Assembly (NCBI GenBank): GCA_950295325.1
Contig: OX485804.1
Coordinates: 61,162,533 to 61,226,532 of the forward strand
Length of the DNA stretch: 64,000 nucleotides
Direction: 5' to 3'
DNA from: Polytrichum commune
Taxonomy: Eukaryota > Streptophyta > Polytrichopsida > Polytrichales > Polytrichaceae
Shown here: in pieces, positions 23,533-35,554 of the stretch
Layout: every line of letters begins with the position of its first letter
How positions within the stretch are numbered: position 1 is the stretch's first letter
Position numbers and translations under genes: made by a program
Notes under the pieces: model-generated
What the model was told of the DNA's origin: nothing
Database searches by the model: none
What the model saw: the letters and a program-made list of their open reading frames with translations, nothing else

Positions 23533-24885
23533 AAACCCGCAATGGGTTTGGTCACTAGAGCCAACTATCTAAACTAATGTAGTGTCAAGGTAAAGGATCA
23601 AAATGTGAAAGGCAACCTGCACCTGCAAACACCACCAAACTTATGGTCTACTGATCATCAATCCAGCCTCACCATAAGGGAATACAAGCACCGTCCACTT
23701 GGTGCACATACAAGGGTCCCGTCGGTCATTACTCCGACTTCACCCCCACAATACCTTATTACAATCTATGACAACACAAAATGAGGCAATACCGACAACT
23801 GCCAGCAATACAACCCACCACGGGGGAAGATACCAAAATAAAAAACAATAAACAATGCAATTTTCAGCACTGGATCCTCTTCCCCAAAACAACACTCAAG
23901 CAGAAATAGAAATTTACCGCAGCCAACCGGCACCCGCCTACGGTTGGTGGTCAAAAATGAGGGTTGTTTGTTGCCATGAAAAGAAAATGCACATCTCTCA
24001 TCTTCCGCTACAACATAAAATATTTTCCTCCCTGAAATCCCTGGAATATGTGTTTCTAAACACAATTCGCCCTTAACAATTATCTTGTTAAGTCGAATGA
24101 TGATTCCATGTGCCAATGCGCTCCACCCCTCGGCAATTCCTCAACAATATAATAAACCTATCCCAAAATAAATCCTACACCTATCCCCAAATAAATTCCA
24201 ACAACAATATAATAAACTTATCCCCAATAAAATCCCAATGCCCTTATTTGCCTTCTAATAAAAAAAGAATGAAAACCCCCGCTTTTAACAAGTACCTCTA
24301 TCAAGTCGTTGCGGAAGAAAAAAAAGTTAACCTTAAATTCGCCGAGATCCCACGTCCTCCACGTGTTGCCGGATGCTCCCGCGAACCTTTCCCGCAATGC
24401 TCCACCTTTCTCAACAAAATGATTTTGGTACCAAACCTCCCACAGCCCCCAAGGAAGTCGAAAAGGTGCTCTTAATCTTTTCGCCGAAGTTTGTTATTCA
24501 AAAATCCAAGAATGGCACGTTCTTGAAAAATTTGAATACCCCCAACTTTCGTTTTTAATTAATGAAACACCCATAGAGAAGGTCTCCGTCAAGATACATC
24601 TCTCTTAGATCCAAGGAATTTGTATCTCAGTTTTTTTTTAATTCAAAAATACAAATAAAGAATATAAGGTGATTGTATTTTTGTATAAAAAAATACAAAT
24701 AAAAAAATAGATAAAAACAATAATATGTTTTTTGTTTTAAAATTTAAAAAAAAAACCCCTGCCCCCCCCCCCCCCCCGCGGCAGCAGAGGAGGAGAGGGC
24801 TTAGACTTAGGGGGGAGGGGCTGAGGCGTAGGGGGAAGGGGGGGAGGAAGGTGAGGGGGGCGGGGAGACTCCTTCTCCTCCAACT
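23533..24885. other. region upstream of gypsy gag; no 5' LTR recognised
   Basis: Expected to hold the primer-binding site and 5' LTR, but no match to 13567-14112 was seen and no clear TGG-starting primer-binding site could be assigned. AT-rich repeats of CTTATCCCCAATAAA type occur around 24160-24240. 24600-24760 is very A/T-rich with poly-A and poly-T runs, followed by a run of C at about 24763-24777 and a purine-rich GGGGAGG stretch to 24860. Confidence 0.5.
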
Positions 24886-26576
24886 TTGGTACCCACGTTG
24901 CAGACTGCTTCTCCTCCTATTGACTCAATTCCGCTATCAACTTCAGAGATTGTGTCTGGTTTGTCTACAATTGGCCTTGAGATAGACTATGTGGATGAAG
25001 ATTTGACAGAGTTGGAAAGATTAGTAATTACTTGGGAGGAAAAGTGTCTACTCTCGAAAGGGGGGAGTAGATCTTTTCCTCCATACCCTTGTCCTATGGG
25101 CATGGGATTGGAGGTGGATCGAACAGACACTTAATTCACGTCAGTCTCCTCCGGAGACCAAAGTTTTTTATTATACTTGGGAGGATTGTCACATTGCTTA
25201 CTATGAATCTATGGACTTTAAAGATAAAATTGACACAAGGGAGGCTTCAGCACGTACTTCCCAAGTTTTCTGGTCTGCATTTGAGGATTTATGCAAGGAT
25301 ATACTTCAGAGTTCAAACGGCAGTGGAAAGGTCTTTGATGTCTGTATGAACCTGCAGAAGCGAAGACAACTAAGGCGTGGGATATCAATGTCTGAAACAA
25401 CTCTTTTAAAACTTACTCAACACAGTTCAATATCAATGTACAGTGATACGGATTTCAAAATTGAGTTTGAACTTCAAGCAAGAAGATTTTGGATGGACTG
25501 GGATTTGCTAGAGGCAGCTATTGAAAGATGCTCATCTAGTCGTGAGAAAGAGCATGCGAAGGCTTTTGCTGAAATTTACGGTGGACCAGAGTTCAGGAAG
25601 ACTAAAGCTCCAACTGATGCATGCATTGAGAGCTTCATACATAATGAAGCATTCTCTGCATTTACATTTCAACAGCTCCGGAGAATGTGTTATCATGGTA
25701 TAGATGGCCCTGAAGAGAGATTGAGCTACTTGAGCAGAGGGAAAATGTGGATAAAGCTCTCCTTGCATATCAACAACTCTACATCTCATCACAGATTTTT
25801 AAACCAATTCAACATGCCTTAGGAAGCAGAAAAGCTACACCCATTGAGGTAATGGTTTATTTTATTTTATTTTTGGATGAATTCCAACTTTAAAATCCAA
25901 AACTTTTCTATACCATGACTTCATCAATCTTATTTGTGGCATGTGTAGGTTACACAAGGTAAAGAACTTCAAGCATTTACAAGACATTGGGATTGGATTT
26001 CAAGCACAAGGGAATATTTCTACAAGCCATCAGTGGATTGAATCCATACTTTGGGATTTTAAAGAAACTGCAGTTGACCTTTATGGGTTGACAAATTCAT
26101 GGTTGAGCAACTGCTGGAAGCAATTTTGGGGGAGCTCCTTCAACTACAATGTTGTTTTCGAGTATCCAGATGACATGGCAGGGAAGATCCTTCACCCCAA
26201 GGTCGATGTTGCCATTGTCAGACCAGACATTCAGCTTGATTTACCTGCTCACATTACATGGCATTGAAGTGAGCAGACCATTTTCATTTGCAATGAAGTG
26301 CCTACATCAACAAATTTATCATCTTCAGTTTGCCCAGATACCCGCCAAGCATTGGAGAGGGACTTCCGCCTAGGTTGGGGAGCAACATGGTCCCTTCTAG
26401 TTCCTCTAAGGACTAGCTTTGAATTTGCTACAAACTTGATCAAGAAATTACAGAATAATCAGCTAGGAGACCTTGGGTGGACATTTAGTGGATTTACACT
26501 TGAAGAGGCAACTTGGGAACAACAAGTGGAAGACAAGTTGGGAAGCATTATTTTCAGTCAACAACAAAATTGGTGA
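24886..26576 (+). pseudogene. relict protein-coding gene, product not recognised
   Basis: Coding character is evident across several frames. 24886-25134 reads STSEIVSGLSTIGLEIDYVD; 25165-25745 reads FYYTWEDCHIAYYES and continues open for about 190 codons with LLEAAIERCSSSREKEHAKA; a +1 shift then gives NVDKALLAYQQLYIS up to ATPIE, followed by a 100-bp GT..AG intron (25849-25948) and VTQGKELQAFTRHWDW. A further shift near 26038 gives YGLTNSWLSNCWKQFWGS, and 26298-26576 reads TRQALERDFRLGWGA. The pieces are collinear, and the intron keeps phase, so this was once a spliced gene. At least three frame changes and stops make it a likely pseudogene. I do not recognise the family. Confidence 0.5.
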
Positions 26577-28936
26577 ATTTGATGATAAAAAAAAGAAGAC
26601 ATGGCAAGAATGAAGCGACAAGATTTTAAAGTGAATCACTTAATTATTATACGAGGCAAGATGGATGTAAAATTTGCAAAAACACAATTTTTTTTCAAAA
26701 TGTGAGTCTATTTATTTATTTATTGTAAATAAAAAGTGAATGCGATGAATGCGGTTTTATGTGGGCCATATGATGAGGCCATAGGAGGCCTTAGAAAACT
26801 TGTTGAGTACCCCATATCCCCGCAAGAAAACTTAGGTTTTGTTTCTAGATGCTATATGGCAATTGTCAACAATTGAATGTTGCCATGGAGAATGCCTAAG
26901 ACATTTTTCAAGGGAGAAATTCCTCACTTTGCGTACAAAGTTCAATGGTCGCTTGACTTAGATGAGACATAGCAACTGCATCCATGCTCATGACCAAGTT
27001 CATCAACCACTTGGTGATGGTTCAAATGCCCCACATCGTATAGGTGCAATATATGTTTGAGAATGTGGCGTGAGATTTTGTTGTTTCAAATATGAACCAT
27101 TCTGAAATTATGGCATGGTAACTACAACATGGAAAGGATTCGGGTGACAACATTGCAAGCAATTGCTACTTTAAAATAACTTCTTCAAGATAAGGCAGAC
27201 ATGATACCTCACAAATCTTGCATACTTTGCAATGACGAGAAAATCATGGAGATGGTCTTTCTTCATGGGACAAAGTGGAAAAGTATTTTGAAAATCATTA
27301 ACCAAGTGAACATTTTTCTATTTGTTGATTGTATTGAGCATATGTTTTTATGTAATCCAGAGAAAATCATGCTATGTATTTTCATAATGCATGTCGTTTG
27401 TACTAGGTGAATGAATAATGCAGGATTAAAACCATCTCTCTCTCCAAATTGAATGACATTCAAATATATTATTTCAATCAATATGTGATTAAAAAATGAT
27501 AAATCCTAAACCTTAAAACAAGCAATGGAATGATTGAATTGCCCTTTCAAACTCCTACTTACAATGAGTGAGTGTGCAAATCGAAATCTGCAAGTGCCTG
27601 CTCCCAAAGGCAAGCATTTAGTCTAAACCTGTAAGTGGCAAACCCAATGATGGCAATAATCTTCATCTCAACAACTTCATATTTAGATGTGCTACAGACT
27701 CGACTAACCTACCAAAGGGTCTAACATGTCAAATCACCGTATTTAAAAAAACCTTGATAATAATAATAATAATAATAATAATTCATGTGTCAATATGGAT
27801 TCCTTATCAACTGCATGTCTCATCCAAACCAAACCTATTATACTGCAGATATTAAACATGATTATCATCATATATGTATCATCCTCTTCTAGTTGACTAC
27901 TCATTCACACAAGAGTTCACTTAATGAGATCCATCATTGACCAAGGTCATCTCGGTTAGTGCCGTTGCCACCACATGCATTTCTTTCCAAAACAATTGGT
28001 ACAATCCACTATGCAAAGAGAGCAAGTCTTAATTATTATTAGTCAAACACAACCTCCTTGATATTAAACCAATGCTATAACAAATCAAGCTCTGGATATG
28101 GGCATGTGACAAACAACTTTTACTTTAGTAAAACTGTAAATGTTGAAGAACCCTACACTGTTTAATGTAAGACTTACACATGAGACTGCAATAAAAAGCA
28201 AGAAAGATGAATTATATCCCCCTGACCCTTAAGACCAGACTGGGAGCCATATGAATCTAGCGACCACAAATACTAACCGGGTTTAGGTGGCAAAATTATA
28301 TCAAAAATTGGTCAAGAGATATGCTCAAGGTCTTTATGACCATCTCGATTCTCCATGTAACAAAGAGCTTAAACTCTTGTGACACCCTTGCAATAAGTCC
28401 AAAGCATAAATGAGGGTTTAGAGTTTCATTCAACTCTCTTGTCGTTCTCCAATGCATAATTGAGCCTTGACCACATTTTCTCTTTAAACCCTTACACAAT
28501 GATTGATATTCATAGAAAAGAAAGACAATTTTTTTTTTAGATTACCTCAAGAAAAGAACACTGACCTTGGCTCATAAACTGCATATCAATCGGAAGGTGA
28601 TGAAGACAGAGGGGATGATGAGGGTGCCAAATGATGAAGATGTTTATGGTCGATACCGCACATGTCTTTGCCAGTCCGCCCCAAATTTTTCTAAAAAATA
28701 TCGCCCAACTCCAACACGATCATCAAAAATATTTTGTTGGGGGGGGGGGGGGGCGCACTAGCGGTATTTTAGAAACGGTGTGCGATAAATTATAAGATTA
28801 ATTCGTTTGAGGTAAAATTTTGAAGAATTCAATATAAAATATAGGGGGTGAATCAATGTTGGAAATCAATTATAAAAAAAATACCATGCAATACAACATG
28901 TGTAATGGACCATATTTTGCTTCATCAAAGAAGATA
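26577..28936. other. intergenic, no gene recognised
   Basis: AT-rich, with an AAT trinucleotide run at about 27757-27781 and a G run of about 14 at 28738-28752. A weak PPR-like feel around 26980-27130 (GAGATTTTGTTGTTTC) is not supported by a continuous frame. Nothing else can be named. Confidence 0.5.
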
Positions 28937-29322
28937 AGGTAGGGGTGCCAATTTCCGTGCGGGTCCTAAAGTTGACCCCTAGGGTTGGAAGCACCTATCT
29001 AGGTGCTTTTACTTGGGTTTACAAAAGCACCTATCAAGGTGTTTTTACCATTCACAACACTGCCAACATTTCATTGGCTGTCAGCGGTCGGTTTTAGAAA
29101 TCCGCCCTGTGGATTTACCACGTACCCTATGTGCGAGTGTTGGTCACTCTACAAGGTTTCCTTTAAAAATTTGTAGGAAATCATAGACATGCTGGAAAAT
29201 TTCGATTTCTTCATAGTTGCTCTTGCACCAGCTTTGTGGAGCGCTCAAAATTTATAAAAAAATAATTTTAGCATCCCAACTAGGCACATCTGAAATTTGG
29301 ACGGAAATTGGCACCGCTACCT
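28937..29322. mobile_element. 386-bp MITE, TA target duplication (Stowaway/mariner-like)
   Basis: The ends are AGGTAGGGGTGCCAATTTCC and GGAAATTGGCACCGCTACCT, an inverted repeat of about 22 bp with one or two mismatches. It is flanked by TA on both sides (28935-28936 and 29323-29324). No coding region. The terminal AGGTAG is shared with the MITEs at 33471 and 58808, but the interior differs. Confidence 0.8.
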
Positions 29323-29984
29323 TAGAGGGCTCAATTTTATTCCATGAAGGTTTCTCTTCATTAATGATACTATGAACTTCATAAAATTTAAACATTGACA
29401 CAAAGGGGTATATTTGAGACAATATTTGATGTTAAAAATTCTTTTGCAAATATTGTACAAACTCTTACTATCTTACAAATCTTGGACAATTATGTTTCTT
29501 GAGACACTAAATTTTAAGGTTGGACTTTACTTGCATTCTTCATTACAATCTTGTTGGTGTAATTAATTTCTATTGTGTGTTCTTCTTGCCATAGCACAAA
29601 AATAAAATCCCGTTATTAAAATGCCAATTCACAATGCACCTCCTCCCTTGGCTAAAAATTAAAGTTTTTTTTTTTAAAAGTATTTAATGCATTCTAGATT
29701 TCTAATTGCCAATAGGGTATTAAAATTTTAAGCTTCGTAGATTTCTTAATTTCTTATTTTTACTTTGAGATCTCCTAATATTCGAATTCTTAAAGATAAT
29801 ACCCCCTTGAAAATAAGTGATTGTCGTAGGTGTTTTTCAAAAATTCACTATGAGTGCCCCTCCCCATCACATTTGCTTGGGCCAAAATTCACAACCATCA
29901 CCTCTGGTTAACAATATCGGTTAACAAGCCCTTGCTTCTCGAAGTTGACGTTTTAATTTTTTGTCGCTGCAACCAATTGTATGC
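29323..29984. other. AT-rich spacer, nothing recognised
   Basis: No open frame of note, no repeat termini seen. Poly-A and poly-T runs occur near 29668. Confidence 0.5.
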
Positions 29985-31779
29985 TAGGCCAAAGTCAATG
30001 TAACACGAATACGAATGGGAGGCACAACATTATTTGCAATGCCTTGCATTACAACTTCTAAGTATTCTAGACTAACGCTAAAAGCTTGAATTAAGTGTAA
30101 TATTCTTATAAATATTTTATCAAAATTTTCTTTCAACATATTTTCAATTCCTTGCACACGTAAAAAATCTAATTTGTTGCATATTTAATAAGTTGCTTGC
30201 ACCGTGTTCACATGCTACATAATCACCTCCCATCCAATTCCTCTAATTTCCTCATCACGTGTTATTAAATCCATTTGCTTTTTCTTTTGAAACAACATTC
30301 ATAATTGACAAGCTCCAGTATAAATTATATACATTGTCCTTGGCATGTCATCTAGATAATCACTTGCAATGACTGATAGCAACACATGGATTAACTCTTG
30401 ATATATTTTGATTTGTCTGATGTCTTTCAAATTCATCAACCTAAAAGATAATGAGCCAAATTTTGATTGGTTATACATCTTGTGCACCCTTTCGTTGCAA
30501 AATTTTGGTGCTAGGCTTCGCTCAATACTAATGAAAAAACTCTATAATATATGTAGGAGTTACAATCCCAATATCAAATATACTCTTATTATGTAAAATT
30601 TGAGCTTCTAATTTTGGCGTTAAAGTTTCTAAGTGACATTGAACAAAATTGGTTATAATGGGTTCAACTATACTTATTGACATCTTCACTCCCCAAAATC
30701 CCACTTTGCATATCTTGACATCACTAACATAAAAACTTTTGTCATGCCAATGGTAGAATCATTCACTTGATTTCTAGACAATATCAAATCATTCGAATTT
30801 CTAGTAAATATGATGTCAAAAATAATTTTAAGGGCATCAAAGATTTTTGTCTTGGTTATCTCCCGATCAATAGCAATTTCACTAGCAAAGACCTTGACGT
30901 CAATAAGATCATAAACCCGGGAAGGGCACTCATACATGTATTTAATAACCCATCTGCGACGGAAGGGTATTTATCATGGGGCTATTTATCTAAGAAATTG
31001 GAATTCTTTACACCCTATTAGTACAGATAAATCTAAATTTTGTCATTTTAGATGACCCTATTTGTATTTATAAAGTCGCAACTCAACTAGTTTCTAGTAC
31101 CCTATGTTCCTTATAATTTTTATATTTGACCCCATGAATGACAACGCATAGGACTCTTGTGCAGAGTGTCTCTCGTCTGGTACAGTATCGTGAGAAACTT
31201 CGGCGTCGGTTGCCCACAGAGAAACAATCAAATGATTCTACTACTAGAACTCCGAAAACCACAAGCATACCACTAGAACTCAGAAAACCGCACACAACCA
31301 CAAAATGCACGTCAAGAACTTCAACACCAAATCCTGCCTCACAAACAGCGTTGCATTGGTGCAAGCAACCCTAGGCAACGCACAAAGCAAAGAACACCAA
31401 AACCCTCGTCATCCAAATTTTTCATTCGGGAATTTGGATTCAAAATGGATAGTTTTTCATCCATTGACCACCATAAAATGCATTGTATACCTCTGCCTCA
31501 ACATTTTTTTCTCTACCTACTATTCCCAACCCTATTTTAGATTGAAAGAATTAGATAAATTGATGCATTATATGGTACCCTTATTTATTTATACACACAA
31601 CTTTGTATTTGTAGAGGTGCTTCATTATATCGAAGAATTGTATAAATTTTATCACAAATGAATAAAAAGTACCCTACATTCTTTCGCACATGGTTTAATA
31701 AATTTTCGCGAGTGCCCTCCCCGGGATCATAAATTACATAAAACCTATCATTAAAATCCTCAAAATGTCTAAGCCTCAC
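29985..31779 (-). pseudogene. relict coding region, product not recognised
   Basis: On the minus strand short frames in order read RLRHFEDFNDRFYVIYDPGE (about 31779), SEIAIDREITKTKIFDALK (about 30880), EPIITNFVQCHLETLTPKLE (about 30660), SFRLMNLKDIRQIKIYQELI (about 30440), KKKQMDLITRDEEIRGIGWE (about 30280) and LEYLEVVMQGIANNVVPPIR (about 30060). The last four stretches run almost continuously with a few stops and small shifts, and the residue composition is protein-like and not random. I read this as a decayed gene or an internal part of a decayed element. No family is recognised. The region between 31000 and 31580 may not belong to it. Confidence 0.35.
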
Positions 31780-32353
31780 TAAGATTGCCTGATCGTAGTA
31801 CGACTCCCAACAACAAAGACATATTTTGGGTTAGCATCATGAAGCAAGCTACATCAATATTCATATATTAAAGATTATTTATTTATCCCAATTCCCTATC
31901 ATTTGCGAATTGACCCACAATTAGACGAAACGATAGCAAATGATTACAAGGTCTGGAAATAATTTTGCACTAGTAAAAAATAAAATTCCTTTCAAGCAAT
32001 TATTGCAACTCATGCTTTTCAAGTTGGCGATCCATATTGGTTTTTCAAAACAATTCTAAACACATCTCGCCCAACACGAGGTTGTACGTTATTTTTTATC
32101 GGTGCATGCAGTGCATCTTCATTCTCCAATTTGAGAAAAATATTTGTCATTATTCACGATAAAATGGACCATATGAAGACCGCATTTTTGTGTTTTGCTT
32201 TCAAGAACAAAGACACCAACATGTTCATGAAGTTTTCTTTATCTATGACGAGCATGATTGCAACATGAGATTTATAATGAAAATGCAATTGGGAGTACTC
32301 AACTCCTAATTGACAATCATTTGATTATATAATGGCCGCATGGCCTCCTAGCC

Positions 32354-32938
32354 CCTTGGGTACGCAACTTCCATATCACATGGCCCTAATTATAATAACT
32401 TATAATGCATTTAAATCAAATCTCAAGTGATATAAATTGTTTTCATGTATGAAGTTCTTGTAGCCCTTCTAACAAAGAATCCAAAACTATATTTATATAT
32501 AGGAATTGAATATTCCTTGAAACATATAATTGCATTAAAAAATAATACGAATATCATAGGCCAAAACATCCAACTTTTTGGATATTTTTAATAGAATTTT
32601 AATATTTTAAATCATAAATAAAGCATTTCCAATGACTTATAATGTTAATTGGAGGCAACTACTCATTTGGATTTAAAAAAATTGGACACTCTACAAGGCT
32701 TTTTCCAAAGAAAGAAGGTGTTTCAAAATTTTATATACGTTGTAGAGTTTTTCTTTTTAAAAAAAAATGGAAATTTGTAACTGAACTTTTCCTACATCTC
32801 ATTTCATTTAATTTGGTCTTCACCCAACTTTTTGGTTCTTTTATTTTTGTCTAATTTGATATAATTTTTACAAAAGCCATTCTCTAAGCCGTTTTAATGC
32901 CGATGCCTCCTATGTATAATATGCGAGTTGCATACCCA
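32354..32938. repeat. hAT-like MITE copy (family E), inverted relative to 44605-46006
   Basis: The ends CCTTGGGTACGCAACTTCC and GCGAGTTGCATACCCATG match the CCCGGGTACGCAACTCCC termini of the copy at 45088-45641. Interior blocks shared in inverted order include TTTTTGGATTC-like, TTGGAGGCAACTACT and CACCCAACTTTTTGG. No target duplication is seen, so the ends may be eroded. Confidence 0.6.
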
Positions 32939-33470
32939 TGCAAAGATTGTACGTGGTGAATGATCTGGTAATCATGTATATATATACATATCTTCACACA
33001 TATGTAGTACTTTGCATGCTCAGATGAACTTCGAGTAACGAAGCAGACTCCAACTTCCTCTTGAGCACAACGCCGCTGATCTCATATTCTTCAATAGATG
33101 TACCTAAGTAGTGTGGACTCAACCAAACCAAACCTATGTAGTGGTCATAGTATGATCAGTGGAAGTGAAACTATATCATATTGCCCCATACACTGAGGGC
33201 GGATTAACCTGAGAAGCAGCGAGCTACATAAGCTCTTTTGAGCTGCTTGAAGAATCACAGAGGTTGGGTGCTCAGCACTGAACGAACTACTTTTTTTTGC
33301 CTGTTACTGAAGAATACCATGCATTAGGTACACCCACTGGCATATCCTTCTGTATGGGTTGTATGTTCATGAGGCCCACCCAATTCAACTCCAACCAGGC
33401 GTGTGCAATGTAACTTGAGTTTTATAGACGAAATTATAGCACATGTATGTGGTGGAGAGCACTGTGACTA

Positions 33471-33891
33471 AGGTAGAAATACCATAACCCGTGAAAATAA
33501 GGCGATTCACATTGAAGATCTGGTCTGACAATCATGAGATCGTTTCCCAACATAGACGAGAAGGATTCATGAAGAATGCAAGTTGTTTCATATGTTTCTG
33601 CCCTGTACAAAAAATGCTACAATTTTTCAAAGTGGAAAGTTGTCCAAACCCCTACTCGTTCACTAGATTCTCCCTACACCGAACGTGGTAATTTGCATTT
33701 CCGTATAGAACATCGCTTAAATCAGGTACCTCATGAGTACGTTAACACTTGACTCGCATTGGCTACACTAAGTGTACAAGCATTGAAGTTGCCGCCGAGC
33801 CATGATCTGTTTTAGAAATGGCACTTCACCATTATGACGGCGGTCTAGTGCATGGCTAGAGGGTGGTTAACGGGTTATGGTATTTCTACCT
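33471..33891. mobile_element. 421-bp MITE, TA target duplication (Stowaway/mariner-like), copy 1
   Basis: The ends are AGGTAGAAATACCATAACCC and GGGTTATGGTATTTCTACCT, an almost perfect inverted repeat of about 22 bp, flanked by TA at 33469-33470 and 33892-33893. A full second copy in opposite orientation is at 58808-59239; the interior is alignable along its whole length. No coding region. Confidence 0.88.
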
Positions 33892-34359
33892 TAATCGGGG
33901 GCTTTAGACATTGGAGCCCGTGTAAGATATGTGGGCATTATATTGTATGATTCGTTTTTTATGTTCTTCAACTTCTATGGGTTGTATTTACACAATTACA
34001 AAGCTTGGGTTGCATTAGCAAATCTACAATGAAGCATCAACAAAAATAAAAGAAAATGGACTTATCATGATGGTAGAGCAATCCTATTCCCAACTAACAA
34101 ACTTCTTGAGTATTTTGTTTCTCATAAATTTCATATGAACAAGAAGAAATCAAGCTTGGTGACTACAAAGACTCTGTGAATTTATTTTGCACTAAATGCG
34201 CATGGGAGAAAGGGGAACCACATACAGGTGAAGGCAATTATCTTGCATTTTGGACTTCACACCTCTTGCAATCACCCCATCCCCTCCCCTCGTCTCTTTC
34301 TTGCATAGACACCGAATTTGAAGCCAAGCCATAGCCATAGCCGACCCATCCTCCTCCTC

Positions 34360-34650
34360 ACTTTATGTTTCCTCTTTCTATCGTTACACCTCTGCCTATT
34401 CCGTCACGAGCACTTGAAATGTGAAGAACATATTTAGTTCAACTCTAGTGTTGAAATCTATGTACATAGAATATGCCCAAGATGAAATGTATGTGTATAG
34501 AACATTTCCAAAATAAGATGTATGTGTATAGGACATGCCCAAAACGGTGGTTGAAACTGGAATGGTTGAGCACTTCAGAGTTTATCACAAAGGTCATAAA
34601 CCATCTCTGACTTTAGATCGCCAATGGAATTAATTTCGGTGTTAAATCAA
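34360..34650 (+). repeat. dispersed repeat, second copy of 690-910
   Basis: Shares GACATGCCCAAAA, GGTTGAAACT, GGTTGAGCACTT and AAACCATCTC blocks with 690-910 in the same orientation. Here a short internal tandem (AAATGTATGTGTATAGAACA-like, three times) is added at 34455-34540. Class unknown. Confidence 0.5.
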
Positions 34651-34800
34651 TTAAAAGAAACCTCTGGATTGCATGCTATTTTAGGACTTTTATGTTGGAT
34701 GAATGAAAGGTACTCATATACGATAATTTGCTCTCTCTCCTCTGCTACCTCTACAATAATGTTGGAGGGAGATTGGGTGGCAATGGTGGTGATACTCTTA

Positions 34801-35291
34801 GGGCCACTTCACACACGAGACCGAGGACCCATGACCATTAGAACTTCAAGCATTCTCATTGGTGGATCCAGTCCAAGTTCACTTCACACTACACTTGAGG
34901 GACCAACAGAGTAAGTGAATGCAAGATGGATGTAAAGTCTACATGGATTCCTACATGACATCAAATGGGTCATGTTTCATGGTCATTTGGATTATTTTCA
35001 AAAACCACCTCTTGGAGGTAGGCCTGACACAAAACCGGGAGACCATGACACTCCAAAATCTCACAACCATCGATTTATTATATATTTATCATGTGTGAGA
35101 ACTCCACATGAATATAAATTCATTGAAATAAAATTTGGTTGAGGGCCCGGTCACATATGGCTTCACATTACACCAAAGGGCCCGTGATCACATACATGAT
35201 TTTGGAAGTGTCTTGGGACGGTGTTTGGAAATTTCTTTTAGGATCTCACAATTTCATGGTCATGGCTCTTGGCTTGTGTGCGAAGTGGTCC
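34801..35291. mobile_element. 491-bp MITE, TTA target duplication (Tourist/Harbinger-like), copy 1
   Basis: The ends are GGGCCACTTCACACACGAG and CTTGTGTGCGAAGTGGTCC, an imperfect inverted repeat, flanked by TTA at 34798-34800 and 35292-35294. The 3-bp TTA/TAA duplication is typical of PIF/Harbinger-type MITEs. A second copy in the same orientation is at 58217-58723. It ends about 260 bp upstream of the RPS26 start codon, so it may sit close to that promoter. Confidence 0.87.
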
Positions 35292-35440
35292 TTAGTTAAA
35301 TCCTGGCCCTCTTAACAGATATCGAATCCAGAGACCCACTCAAACTTAGATTCCAAGATCTACAAATATCCGCTCTAAGTAAGGTGAAGTTGAACTACCG
35401 CCCCTGTACATTCTGGATATTCAATCTGTAGATTTCAGAA

Positions 35441-35466
35441 TTAGGGTTTGAGGTTAGGGTTTAGGG
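35441..35466 (+). promoter_or_regulatory. tandem telo-box motifs upstream of RPS26
   Basis: TTAGGGTTT occurs at 35441-35449 and again at 35454-35462, followed by TTAGGG. The reverse complement AAACCCTAA is the telo-box, common in promoters of plant ribosomal protein genes. The position, about 100 bp before the start codon, and the pyrimidine-rich TTCCTCTTTTGCTTC that follows fit a translation-apparatus gene. The role is inferred from the motif only. Confidence 0.65.
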
Positions 35467-35554
35467 CTTTACAGCTTCGGTCTCGCACTTCGGTGTTCCT
35501 CTTTTGCTTCATCGCCATCGCAGCCAAGCACCTGACGCTGCCCTACCCGCAACC

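Noticed and set aside
23518-23580. Primer-binding site TGGCTCTAGTGACC for the gypsy element
   Set aside because: It begins with TGG but cannot be matched to a known tRNA 3' end by eye, and no LTR end abuts it.
26950-27450. Possible pentatricopeptide repeat relict
   Set aside because: Only scattered PPR-like words in different frames; stops are too frequent to support it.
27757-27781. AAT microsatellite as functional element
   Set aside because: Simple trinucleotide run without associated gene.
31083-31374. Opposed open frames as short genes
   Set aside because: Frames on both strands mirror each other and are low-complexity Ser/Thr or hydrophobic; no homology is recognised.
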